The notes beneath the pieces were generated by a model. That model saw only the letters and a list, made by a program, of their open reading frames with translations. It did no database searches and had not been told where the DNA came from. DNA of 64,000 nt from Verrucomicrobiota bacterium (GTDB taxonomy: Bacteria; Verrucomicrobiota; Verrucomicrobiia; Opitutales; UBA953), in contig JAURLX010000010.1 of assembly GCA_030830965.1 (NCBI GenBank), forward strand, positions 62,001 through 126,000, written 5' to 3'. Below, one piece after another: positions 17,331 through 26,160 of this stretch. The translations under genes and the position numbers were made by a program. Each line of letters starts with the position of its first letter. The stretch's first letter is position 1.

Positions 17331-19949
17331 ATGCCGGACCTCTCCGCACTGCCGGACCTGCTCCCCTGGCCTTTCCTGGTCTGCAACCGGGACGGGAAGA
17401 TCCTGCATGCGAACCCGCTTTTCGAAAAGTCCCTAGGCCGGCCGATCCGGCCCCGCGCGCGCATCGACGACATCTTCCTCGAGATGGACAACGGCAGGCC
17501 GGCGTCGTCCCTGTTCTTCTCCGCCGCGCGCTGGTCCTCATGGAGCGGCCTGCTCGAGCTGCGCCCGCTCGCGGGAGAAGGCCCGCTGCGGGCGGCCAAG
17601 GTCATCCTGCTTCCGGACCCCCGCTACGCCCAGCAGGTCTGGGTGCTGCTCGCCGACGACGCCGTAGTCGACGGGCAGCCGCTCCTCACGCCGCGGTCGG
17701 GCATGAGCCTGGCCCGTACGCTCATCGAGAACTCCCCCGACTTCATCATCTTCCGCGACCTGGACGGACGCATCCTGCAGACCAGCCGGAGCCTCGACGA
17801 GTTCCTCGCCCTGCCCTACCACGGGAATGTCGCCGACCTCCGGCTCGCCGACATCCTCTCGTCCGACACGGCGGCCGAGTTCGCCAGGTTCGACGAGGAA
17901 GTGAAGCGCACAGGAAGGAAGGTGCTGCAGGCGGTCACCCACTTCGCCGCCGCCAACGGCAATTCGCGCCTGGTGCGCGTGGCGCACGAGCTCACCAAGG
18001 GCGGCGCCGGGCTGCCCCCCGGCCTGCTGACCTTCGCGGTCAACATCACGGAAGCGGTCGACGAGCACAACCGGTTGCGCATCGCGCTGGAACGTGCCGA
18101 GCAGTTCGCCGCCGCCCGCTGGCAGTTCGTGGCCAACGTCACGCACGAGATCCGCAACCCGCTCAACGCCATCCATGGATTGTGCGAGGCCGCCCTCTCC
18201 GAGCCCGGCTCGCCGGGCGCGGAGACTTTCCGCCGCATCCTGCGGAGCGTCGCCGAACTGGAGGACACGGTACGCGACGTGCTGGACTTCTCCCGCCTGG
18301 ACCACGGCGGAGTCACGGTGGACCGTGCGTCCTTCAACCCCGTCCGGGCCCTGGAGGAGGTCGCGGCCCAGTTCCACCGGCAAGCGGCCCGCAAGGGTGT
18401 CGCGGTGCAGGGGCTGTGCGACGCCGCCTGCCCGCACGCGGTGCTCGGAGATGCGGTGAAGTTCCGTCGGGTCGTCGCGAACCTCATCGGCAACGCGGTC
18501 AAGTTCACCGCCAGAGGCCACGTCGTCGCCCGGCTGGCCTTCAGCCCCCGCGGAGACCGGCTGCAGGCCACGCTCACGGTGGAGGACACGGGCGTCGGCA
18601 TCCCGGAGGACCGGCTGGAGAGCATCTTCGAGCCGTTCACGCAGGCGGACTCGACCACGACCCGCCGTTTCGGCGGCACGGGACTCGGGCTCACCATCGT
18701 CCGAAGCCTCGTGCAGGCGATGGACGGGTTCGTGAAGGTGACCAGCCGGCCGGGCGTCGGCAGCCTTTTCACCGCCACGATGCTGGTCGATCCGGATCCG
18801 GAACGCCCGGCGCGGGCGGCCCCGGCCCTCGGCGGCCGCCGAATCCTGCTCGCGGGCGGTCCGCCCGAGACGCGCGGCTGGCTGTGCGACACGCTCACGG
18901 CCTGGGGCGCCTCCTGCGTCGCGACGGAGGACGGAGCCCAGGCGGAGACGCTCTGGCGCGAGGCCGGCCGAACCGGGGTGCCATTCGACCTCGTCATGAT
19001 CGACATACCGGAGGACCTGCACGCCCACCTCCCCGAACTTCCGGCCGACCGCACGACCTTCCTCGCCTCGCCGGACGCGGGGTTGAGGGGCAGGGATTTC
19101 ATCGCCAAGCCGCTCGGACTCTCGGCCCTTTGGGCCAAGTTCGCCGGCGGCCCGGCCGCTGACGAGGAGGAGGCCGCCGCCGGCCGCAAGTTCCTGCGCC
19201 GACTAAGGGTGCTCCTCGCCGAGGACAACGAGGTGAACCGGGAGGTCGCCGAGGCCCGCCTGCGCAAGGCGGGGCACCGCGTCACCGCCGTGGCCGACGG
19301 CGCACGGGCGGTCGAGGCCTGGCGCACGGGGTTCTTCGACGTCGCGGTGCTCGACATCCAGATGCCGGTCATGGACGGGCTCGCCGCCGCGGAGGCCATC
19401 CGGCGGGAGGAGGCCGCCTCGGGCCGCAGGCCCGTCGGACTGGTCGCGATGACGGCCATGACGCAGGAGGACGACCGGGCTCGCTGCGAGGCGGCGGGAT
19501 TCGATGCCCACCTCTCGAAGCCGGTCAGGGGGGCGGAGCTGCTCGAGAAGATCGCCGTCCTGGGCGAACGCCAGCCGCCCGCGCCCGACGACGAGTTCTC
19601 CGACGCGATGGCCGCCGCCGACGCAGAGTCGGCCGAGGACCTCCGGGCCGCGGGCCGCGCCTTCCTGCGGCACGCCGACGCCATGATCCTGCGCATCCAG
19701 GAGGCCGCGCAAGAAAAGGACCGGCCGGCGCTCTCTCGTGAGGCGCACGGGGTCAAGGGCATGCTCTCCCTGATGGCCTGCGGCGCCCTCGCGAAAGTCG
19801 CGGGCGGACTGGAACAGCAGCCGGTCGGGCCCGGATCGGACGAGGCGGTCGAGGCTCTCATCCGCGGCTTGCGCAGACTCCGGGACCGCCTAGTGTCGGA
19901 GACGCCCCCGACGCCGCATGGCCCGACCGAAGATCAAGCCCGAGGTTAG
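17331..19949 (+). CDS. Cytoplasmic hybrid sensor histidine kinase with PAS, receiver and HPt domains
   Basis: An 872-residue phosphorelay protein with no membrane segment. In order: PAS-like domain (about residues 1-60), second PAS (about 125-255), HisKA with HEIRNP and phospho-acceptor H272, HATPase with NLIGNAVKFT, DTGVGIPEDR and FGGTGLGL, a degenerate receiver (about 500-600) that has lost the N-terminal acidic pair, a full receiver (about 622-745) with E631/D632, phospho-acceptor D675 and a SKP lysine, and an HPt with H806 in AHGVKG. This would carry a multistep relay inside one chain. The signal sensed is unknown. Its 3' end overlaps the start of clpS by 32 bases. Confidence 0.92.
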   Translation: MPDLSALPDLLPWPFLVCNRDGKILHANPLFEKSLGRPIRPRARIDDIFLEMDNGRPASSLFFSAARWSSWSGLLELRPLAGEGPLRAAKVILLPDPRYAQQVWVLLADDAVVDGQPLLTPRSGMSLARTLIENSPDFIIFRDLDGRILQTSRSLDEFLALPYHGNVADLRLADILSSDTAAEFARFDEEVKRTGRKVLQAVTHFAAANGNSRLVRVAHELTKGGAGLPPGLLTFAVNITEAVDEHNRLRIALERAEQFAAARWQFVANVTHEIRNPLNAIHGLCEAALSEPGSPGAETFRRILRSVAELEDTVRDVLDFSRLDHGGVTVDRASFNPVRALEEVAAQFHRQAARKGVAVQGLCDAACPHAVLGDAVKFRRVVANLIGNAVKFTARGHVVARLAFSPRGDRLQATLTVEDTGVGIPEDRLESIFEPFTQADSTTTRRFGGTGLGLTIVRSLVQAMDGFVKVTSRPGVGSLFTATMLVDPDPERPARAAPALGGRRILLAGGPPETRGWLCDTLTAWGASCVATEDGAQAETLWREAGRTGVPFDLVMIDIPEDLHAHLPELPADRTTFLASPDAGLRGRDFIAKPLGLSALWAKFAGGPAADEEEAAAGRKFLRRLRVLLAEDNEVNREVAEARLRKAGHRVTAVADGARAVEAWRTGFFDVAVLDIQMPVMDGLAAAEAIRREEAASGRRPVGLVAMTAMTQEDDRARCEAAGFDAHLSKPVRGAELLEKIAVLGERQPPAPDDEFSDAMAAADAESAEDLRAAGRAFLRHADAMILRIQEAAQEKDRPALSREAHGVKGMLSLMACGALAKVAGGLEQQPVGPGSDEAVEALIRGLRRLRDRLVSETPPTPHGPTEDQARG

Positions 19950-20205
19950 TACGGAGAACTCCGCCAAGGCCGAACGGCGCTGGAACGTCATCGTGCGCAA
20001 CGACCCGGTGAACTTCATGGGCTACGTCGTCGTGGCCTTCGTCAACGTGCTGCGCATCCCGCACGACGCCGCGAAGCAGCTGATGCGGCTCATTCACGAG
20101 GAAGGGCGCGCCACTGTCTGGACCGGCGGCCGCGAACGCGCGGAGATGCTCGCGCTCGAGCTCCAGCAGTGGCACCTCGACGCGCGCCTCGAGCCGGATG
20201 CCTGA
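19918..20205 (+). CDS. clpS: ATP-dependent Clp protease adaptor ClpS
   Basis: A 95-residue adaptor that delivers N-degron substrates to a Clp ATPase. The core matches ClpS of the actinobacterial style: WNVIVRNDPVNFMGYVV, then a helix with VLRIPHDAAKQLMRLIHEEGRA, then the C-terminal helix. The start ATG at 19918 lies inside the end of the kinase gene. It overlaps the next gene by eight bases. The neighbour is DUF2017-like, an arrangement well known from Actinobacteria. Confidence 0.88.
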   Translation: MARPKIKPEVSTENSAKAERRWNVIVRNDPVNFMGYVVVAFVNVLRIPHDAAKQLMRLIHEEGRATVWTGGRERAEMLALELQQWHLDARLEPDA

Positions 20206-20662
20206 GATCAGGCTCACCATGACGCGGGAGGCCCGCACGGTCCTGTCCGACCTGCTGCGGCTCATAGCCCCCGCCGCCTCGCGCGTCGCCGTGCGCCGCG
20301 CCCGCGTGCCGGACGAGGACGCCGACGTGGCGAGCTACTGGACCTCGGCGCTCGAGGAGCACGCCTCCGAGGAGGCCCGCCTCCTCGCCTCGGCCTTCGC
20401 CGGCGCACAGGGCGATCCAGCGGTCATCATGCTCCGGTCCGAGGCCCAGGCCCTCGCCTTCCTCCGAGCGGTCTCCTCCGTGCGCCTCGCGCTCCGCGAA
20501 CTCGTGTTCTCCGACATCCCCGACTCACGTCTGGAGGCCTCCGAGGAGCTCGACGACGAGTCCCTGCCCTCGGAGAAGCGGCACGCCATCGCATGCTACG
20601 CCTGCTTCGGGCTGCTGCAGCAGTCGCTCGTGGCCCAGCTCAGCCCCGAAAGTCTCGACTGA
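20198..20662 (+). CDS. DUF2017-like protein coupled to clpS
   Basis: A 154-residue, mostly helical acidic protein of unknown function. It starts at ATG 20198, overlapping the clpS stop by eight bases, so the two are translationally coupled. The internal stretch SVRLALRELVFSDI and the C-terminal CYACFGLLQQSLV resemble the DUF2017 family that follows clpS in Actinobacteria; the match is from position and pattern, not a search. It has no signal peptide or membrane segment. A role with ClpS in proteolysis is inferred from the coupling only. Confidence 0.65.
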   Translation: MPEIRLTMTREARTVLSDLLRLIAPAASRVAVRRARVPDEDADVASYWTSALEEHASEEARLLASAFAGAQGDPAVIMLRSEAQALAFLRAVSSVRLALRELVFSDIPDSRLEASEELDDESLPSEKRHAIACYACFGLLQQSLVAQLSPESLD

Positions 20663-20708
20663 CCAGAAATCGGTTGAAGGAAGCCCCTCGCGCGAGCAAC
20701 AAAGAGTC

Positions 20709-22568
20709 GTGCTCAAGGGCCTGCTCGGATTCTTCGCCGACCTCCTCCAGCTCCTCCGCCGGGCTGCGGGCATGCCCCGTCCCGCCACGTTCCCCGTCGT
20801 CGGCGTGATCCGGTCCAGCGACGCGCCGTCCCTGCGCGCCGACGTCGTGGCCGGCCTCAGCGTGGCCCTGCTCGCCTTCCCGATGTCGATGGCCTTCGCG
20901 ATGAAGGCCGGCCTACCGGTCTGGTGCGGGCTGGTCGGGTGCGGCGTCGCGGCGTTCGTCGCCCCGCTCTTCTCCGGCTCGGCGAACCTCTCGGCGGGCC
21001 CCACCAACGCGTCCGCCGCCCTGCTGCTCGGCTCCTTCGCGGCCCCCGTAGCCCTCTCGCCCGAACTGAGGGCCGCCGCCCTGCCCACGCTCCTCCTGAT
21101 GACCGGGCTGTTCCTCCTGCTCGCCTCGTGGCTCAGGCTGGGCGGCTTCGCCGACTTCGTCCCGCGCACGGTCATCTCGGCCTACGTCGCCGCCGCCGCG
21201 CTCCGGGTCATCGCGATGCAGCTGCCGGCCGCGGTCGGCCTGCAGAGCGAGTTCTCCGACGACACCCTGCCCGAAGTCGTGTGGACCATCCTTGTCTCGG
21301 CCCGCAAGCTGGCCCTGGGGGTGGATCTCTGGCTCGCCGTCCTGACGGCCGCCGCCTATCTGGCGTTCCGTCGCCGACACGGCGCCGGCAAGGCCATCCT
21401 CGTCGCGGTGACGGTCGCCACGATCTTCGCGGCGCTCGGACAGAACGTGGCCGCCAACCAGGGGTCGCACGGCGACCTCGTCCACTACGTGGGGGCGGCG
21501 GCCCAGGGCCCCCTGCTGCGCACGCCCGATCTCTCCCTGCGCACTTTCTCCACGCTCTTCTCGCCCGCCCTCGCCCTCGCCGTGCTGGTGATCATCGAGG
21601 GTACGGCCAACGCGCGCGCCTCCGCGCTCCGCACCGGGCGCGCCTCCGACCTCCATCAGGAGACCTACGGGCTGGCCATGGCCAACCTCGCCTGCGCCTT
21701 CACCGGCGGCATGGCGGCCTCGGGCTCAATCACCCGCTCCGCGCTCAACGTCGCCAGCGGCGCCCGGACGGCGCTCGCCTCGGTCTTCTGCGGCGCCGCC
21801 GTGCTGGGCGTGGCGCTGCTCGCGGGCAAATGGGTCGGGCTGGTGCCCCTCTCCAGCCTGGCCGCCCTCGTCATCATCGCCGAGGTGGAGCTGGCCAACC
21901 TCGCGGTGGTACGGATCATCCTGCAGTCCGGCCGACAGGACCGCGCCGTCTTCCTCGCGACCTTCGCGACGGCGCTGGTCGCGCCGCTCGACGTGGCCAT
22001 CTTCTTCGGCACGGCCGTGGCCATCGCCTTCTACCTGAAGCAGACCTCCCGTCCGGACGTGGTGGAGTACGACTTCGGCGAGACGGGCGAACTCCGTGAA
22101 CGTCCCGCGGGACGCGCCTCCACGGGGATCTCCGTCCTGCACGTCGAGGGAAGCCTGCACTTCGGGGCGACGCAGGCCTTCCACGACCACCTCCGCCGCG
22201 CCTCGGCCGACCCCAACCTCAAGGTGATGGTCGTGAAGTTCCGCGAGGCGCTCCATCTCGACGCCAACGGCGTGCTGCTGCTGCGGGACCTGGCGGAGAC
22301 GCTGCGGCAGGCGGGGCGGCATCTCATCCTCTGCGAGGCCAAGCCCGAGACGATGGCCATCTTCGTCAACGCGGGGCTCGTGGAGCAGATCGGCGCCGAG
22401 AACGTCATCCCTTGGGACGCATCCAACCCCACCGCGGCCCTGGCCCGGGCGGTGCGTCGAGCCAAGGCGCTCGCGGGGGGCGGAGAAGCGGTCCTCCGGG
22501 TCGTGACCGCCCCGCATCCGGAACTGCCGCGACCGGCCTCGGCCTCCGCCGACGACTGGCAGATCTGA
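20709..22568 (+). CDS. SulP family anion permease with STAS domain
   Basis: A 619-residue secondary transporter. The N-terminal two thirds form about eleven or twelve membrane segments, with SulP family stretches such as LRADVVAGLSVALLAFPMSMAF... near residue 40 and SANLSAGPTNASAA. The C-terminal region (about residues 470-600) is a STAS domain with ISVLHVEGSLHFG and VKFREALHLDANGV. SulP proteins carry sulfate, bicarbonate, or dicarboxylates; the substrate is not readable here. The start used is GTG 20709; ATG 20772 is possible. It follows the clpS pair by 46 bases and may be in the same transcript. Confidence 0.88.
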   Translation: MLKGLLGFFADLLQLLRRAAGMPRPATFPVVGVIRSSDAPSLRADVVAGLSVALLAFPMSMAFAMKAGLPVWCGLVGCGVAAFVAPLFSGSANLSAGPTNASAALLLGSFAAPVALSPELRAAALPTLLLMTGLFLLLASWLRLGGFADFVPRTVISAYVAAAALRVIAMQLPAAVGLQSEFSDDTLPEVVWTILVSARKLALGVDLWLAVLTAAAYLAFRRRHGAGKAILVAVTVATIFAALGQNVAANQGSHGDLVHYVGAAAQGPLLRTPDLSLRTFSTLFSPALALAVLVIIEGTANARASALRTGRASDLHQETYGLAMANLACAFTGGMAASGSITRSALNVASGARTALASVFCGAAVLGVALLAGKWVGLVPLSSLAALVIIAEVELANLAVVRIILQSGRQDRAVFLATFATALVAPLDVAIFFGTAVAIAFYLKQTSRPDVVEYDFGETGELRERPAGRASTGISVLHVEGSLHFGATQAFHDHLRRASADPNLKVMVVKFREALHLDANGVLLLRDLAETLRQAGRHLILCEAKPETMAIFVNAGLVEQIGAENVIPWDASNPTAALARAVRRAKALAGGGEAVLRVVTAPHPELPRPASASADDWQI

Positions 22569-22672
22569 ACCCGTCCCCGGGCGATCCCGACTTAATCGGC
22601 GGGTTTTGAATTCGGGCTTGAAGACCGGCCCTCCGCCCACCCTTTTGATGCCTTCGGAACGACTTTCCTGAC

Positions 22673-23743
22673 ATGAGCCAATACAGCGAAATCCAGAAAC
22701 TCCTCGGCGCCGACGCCGAGAACCTCCTCGGGTTCAAGAACCCCAAGATCTCCAAGGAGCAGATCCACCAGCCCCGCGCGGACTGGGTCGACTACGCCTT
22801 TGCGCCGTCCGACCGCAGCAACCGGGTCCTGGCCAACCTGCAGCGTCTCTACGGCTCGGGCCGCCTCGCCAACACGGGCTACGTCTCCATCCTCCCGGTC
22901 GACCAGGGCATCGAGCACTCCGCCGGCGCCTCCTTCGCCAAGAACCCGATCTACTTCGACGGCGAGAACATCGTGAAGCTCGCCATCGAGGGCGGCTGCA
23001 ACGCGGTCTGCTCCACCTTCGGCGTCCTCAGCAGCGTCTCCCGTCGCTACGCGCACAAGATCCCGTTCATGGTGAAGATCAACCACAACCAGCTCCTCAC
23101 CTACCCCAACGTGGGCGACCAGGTGATGTACGGCACCCTGAAGCAGGCCGCCGACATGGGCTGCGCCGCGGTCGGCGCGACGATCTACTTCGGCTCGGCC
23201 GAGTCGAACCGCCAGATCATCGAGGTCTCGCAGGCCTTCGCGATGGCCCACGAGCTGGGCATGGCCACGGTGCTCTGGTGCTACACCCGCAACAGCGCCT
23301 TCAAGAAGGACAAGGACTACCACGTGTCCGCCGACCTCACCGGCCAGGCCAACCATCTCGGCGTGACCATCTGCGCCGACATCATCAAGCAGAAGCTCCC
23401 CGAGAACAACGGCGGCTACCTCGCAATCCAGCAGACCGAGTCCTCCTACGGCAAGATCGACAAGCGCATGTACAGCGACCTGTCCTCCGACCACCCGATC
23501 GACCTGACCCGCTACCAGGTGGCGAACTGCTACATGGGCCGGATCGGCCTGATCAACTCGGGCGGCCCCTCGGGCTCCAACGACTTCGCCGAGGCCGTCA
23601 AGACGGCGGTCATCAACAAGCGCGCCGGCGGCCAGGGACTGATCTCGGGACGCAAGGCCTTCCAGCGTCCGATCGCCGAAGGCGCCAAGCTGCTCCACAC
23701 GATCCAGGACGTCTACCTGGCCAAGGAAGTCACGGTCGCCTGA
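22673..23743 (+). CDS. fbaB: Class I fructose-bisphosphate aldolase (FbaB/DhnA type)
   Basis: Cleaves fructose 1,6-bisphosphate through a Schiff base. The 356-residue protein matches E. coli FbaB over its length: [26 protein letters not shown], the [15 protein letters not shown] segment containing the likely Schiff-base lysine region, [18 protein letters not shown], and a C-terminal RKAFQRP...[13 protein letters not shown]. The start ATG 22673 matches the family. It ends at a strong terminator. Codon choice is strongly biased to C-ending codons even beyond its neighbours, as expected for a highly expressed glycolytic gene. Confidence 0.96.
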   Translation: MSQYSEIQKLLGADAENLLGFKNPKISKEQIHQPRADWVDYAFAPSDRSNRVLANLQRLYGSGRLANTGYVSILPVDQGIEHSAGASFAKNPIYFDGENIVKLAIEGGCNAVCSTFGVLSSVSRRYAHKIPFMVKINHNQLLTYPNVGDQVMYGTLKQAADMGCAAVGATIYFGSAESNRQIIEVSQAFAMAHELGMATVLWCYTRNSAFKKDKDYHVSADLTGQANHLGVTICADIIKQKLPENNGGYLAIQQTESSYGKIDKRMYSDLSSDHPIDLTRYQVANCYMGRIGLINSGGPSGSNDFAEAVKTAVINKRAGGQGLISGRKAFQRPIAEGAKLLHTIQDVYLAKEVTVA

Positions 23744-23764
23744 AGCGGCCGAACACCTCCGAAC

Positions 23765-23792
23765 GAAGCCCCGGGCCTCCCGGGGCTTCTTT
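23765..23792 (+). terminator. Intrinsic terminator of fbaB
   Basis: Stem GAAGCCCCGGG / CCCGGGGCTTC (23765-23775 with 23779-23789) with loop CCT, followed by TTT, 21 bases past the fbaB stop. Confidence 0.85.
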
Positions 23793-23862
23793 ATGGCGCC
23801 TCGGAACGGCGGTCGGCGTCTGTTACCTTGCCCTGCCCACAAACCGGTCCCATCCTCCCGAC

Positions 23863-26148
23863 ATGCCCCTGCCCAAAGGCTTCCGTGAATGGCTCGCCAA
23901 GGAATCGGAAGGGTGGTCGGTCGACGGCCTAATCTCGCCCGACCAGCGCGATCGCATCCTCGGCCGCTATCCCGAGGAGGAGACATCCACGGGCCGGATG
24001 GCCTTCGTGCTCCGCGCGTTCGGGGTGCTGCTCTTCGGCGCGGCGGTGATGCTCGTGGTCGGGCACAACTGGGCCGACCTCCCGCGCGGCGGGAAATTGG
24101 CCACGGTGGTCGCCGGCGTGGCGCTGCTCCAGGGCGTCGGTCTCTGGTACACGTTCAACGCCCGGCGCACGGGCTCGGTCCTCGGCCACCTTGCGGGCTG
24201 CCTGATGTTCGGGGCGGGCATCGCGCTCGTCGGGCAGACCTACCACATGGATGCGCACAGTCCGGACGCGTTGCTGGCTTGGTGCCTCGGCACCCTGCCC
24301 TTCGCGCTCGTGCTGGAGTCGGCGCTGCTCCATGTGGCGACGCTGGCCCTCGCCGCGACCTGGATCCTGATGGAGCAGCACGGCGGCTGGAGCGGCGTCA
24401 CGGGGTATGACAACTGGACACGGATTGCCTACCTGATCCTCCTGCTTCCGTCCGCCGCGGCCGCATACCGCGGCAGGATGCCCATCATCGCCGGCGCGGT
24501 GGCCTGGGCCCTCATCCCGTGCTGGCTCTTTTTCCCATGGTCAGTCGCCGGCGCCGCGCTTCCGCTGGCCCTGAGCGCGCTTCACCCCTCAGGCAGCCCC
24601 TACGCACGCGGCTTCCGCTTCATCGGCGCCCTCGGGGTCACCGGCGTCACGCTCTATGTCGGCATGCTCTCGCGCGGCAACGTGGGCACCAGACTCGGTC
24701 TTTTCGAAGACCCGGTCCTGCTCGCCCTCGGCGTGATCGCGGCGGGATGGGCCCTGGGCGTGGGCATCAGGGACAAGGACGCGTCCCGCACCTGGCCCGC
24801 GATGATCGCGCTCGGGACGCTAGCGCTCGGAATCCCCCGTGAGGTGGAGATGCGGTCGGAGCTGGTTCACGCCGTCCTCAAGGCCGCCGCCAACCTGCTC
24901 ACGATCGCGACCGCGGTCTGGCTGGTGCGCACGGGGCTCGGCGAAGGACGGCTCCGCCCCTACGTGTACGGCTCGTTGGTCTTCCTGGCCTGGCTGACCG
25001 CCCGCTACGTCAACATCGCCGAGGATTTCGGGATGCTCGGCACGGCCGGCTTCTTCGCGACGATCGGCGTGATCCTCTTCGGCCTCGCCCGGGTCTGGAA
25101 GTCTCAGAAGGACGGCTCCGGCGCCGTCGTCACCACGGATTGGAGCCCGACGTGGCTCGAGCGCCCCTTCGCGTTCCTCTCCGCGAAGGCCCGCCCGATC
25201 GCGCTCGTCTGCGCGCTGCTCCAGGCAGGCGGGCTGCTCTGGATGGCCTGGCACCACGGGCGGCCGGCCGAGACGGGCGAACGCTTCCTGCTGCGCTGCC
25301 GCGCGCTCGATCCGCGCGACCTCATGAAGGGCGACTACGTCATCCTGGGCTACGAGTTCTCCAACCCGACGCAGGACGACATCTCCCGGCTCAACAATGA
25401 GTGGTCGGCCCTGAACGGCGGCGAGAGCGGCACCAGCAATCAAGTGCCCTACTGGAACCTGCCCGACGACACCGAGGTCTTCCTGCCGCTGAAGGTCGAC
25501 GCCAAGGGCGTCGCCGGCGCTGGCGCCCCCACGCTGAATCGTCCCGCCTCCGGACCTTACCTGCGCGGTCATGCGGGCAGCCGGAGATTCGGCCTCGTAC
25601 GATTCGGCATCGAGGCCTTCTACGTCGAGGAGGGCAAGGGCAAGGAATGGGAGAAGCTCCGCAACGAGGGGCGGCTCGTCGCCGAGATCGGCGTCCTGCC
25701 GGACGGACGCGCGGGCCTGGTCGGCCTGCGCAAGGCGGACGCAAGCATGGTCGAGGCGGAGCCGTTCCACCGGCTCGAGCAGCACTTCTACTCCGGCAGG
25801 CAGAATTACTGGGGCTACTGCCAGGTCGTGAGCACGAAGAAGGAATTCGACCAGACGCTCAGCCCCGCGCGCGTTTCAGGCCCGCCCCCGCGCATGCCCG
25901 ACTTCTCCAAGGAGGTCGTGGCGATACTCACGGAGCCGGAGACCGACCACGAGGTGAAGCTGGACGTGAAGTCGGTCGAACGTTTCGGCAGATCCCTGAT
26001 GATCCGCTACCGGATCACGCGCGGCGCCAAGATGACTCACAGGGCCAGACCGATGGAGGCCGTGATCGTCACGCGCGGCGAAGCCACCGAGGTCATCTTC
26101 ACGGAGGAAGGCGGCGAAGGCCGGGTGCACCGGATGCCGCTGCGCTGA
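23863..26148 (+). CDS. DUF2157 membrane protein fused to a GDYXXLXY domain
   Basis: A 761-residue membrane protein of unknown function. The start ATG at 23863 follows the fbaB terminator; the open frame extends back into fbaB but that part is out of frame with a real gene. Residues 1-about 430 form many membrane segments after a short cytoplasmic helix, as in DUF2157 (FREWLAKESEGWSVDGLISPDQRDRIL at the start, paraphrased here by its first residues). Residues about 445-640 form an exported or periplasmic domain with KGDYVILGYEFS, matching the GDYXXLXY motif family. These two domains are usually separate neighbouring genes; here they are one chain. The C-terminal 120 residues have no recognised match. 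Confidence 0.75.
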   Translation: MPLPKGFREWLAKESEGWSVDGLISPDQRDRILGRYPEEETSTGRMAFVLRAFGVLLFGAAVMLVVGHNWADLPRGGKLATVVAGVALLQGVGLWYTFNARRTGSVLGHLAGCLMFGAGIALVGQTYHMDAHSPDALLAWCLGTLPFALVLESALLHVATLALAATWILMEQHGGWSGVTGYDNWTRIAYLILLLPSAAAAYRGRMPIIAGAVAWALIPCWLFFPWSVAGAALPLALSALHPSGSPYARGFRFIGALGVTGVTLYVGMLSRGNVGTRLGLFEDPVLLALGVIAAGWALGVGIRDKDASRTWPAMIALGTLALGIPREVEMRSELVHAVLKAAANLLTIATAVWLVRTGLGEGRLRPYVYGSLVFLAWLTARYVNIAEDFGMLGTAGFFATIGVILFGLARVWKSQKDGSGAVVTTDWSPTWLERPFAFLSAKARPIALVCALLQAGGLLWMAWHHGRPAETGERFLLRCRALDPRDLMKGDYVILGYEFSNPTQDDISRLNNEWSALNGGESGTSNQVPYWNLPDDTEVFLPLKVDAKGVAGAGAPTLNRPASGPYLRGHAGSRRFGLVRFGIEAFYVEEGKGKEWEKLRNEGRLVAEIGVLPDGRAGLVGLRKADASMVEAEPFHRLEQHFYSGRQNYWGYCQVVSTKKEFDQTLSPARVSGPPPRMPDFSKEVVAILTEPETDHEVKLDVKSVERFGRSLMIRYRITRGAKMTHRARPMEAVIVTRGEATEVIFTEEGGEGRVHRMPLR

Positions 26149-26160
26149 AGGCGCCCTAGG

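Noticed and set aside
23278..23862. Upstream extension of the DUF2157 frame into fbaB
   Set aside because: Out of frame with fbaB and crosses its terminator; the signal for the start at 23863 is better.
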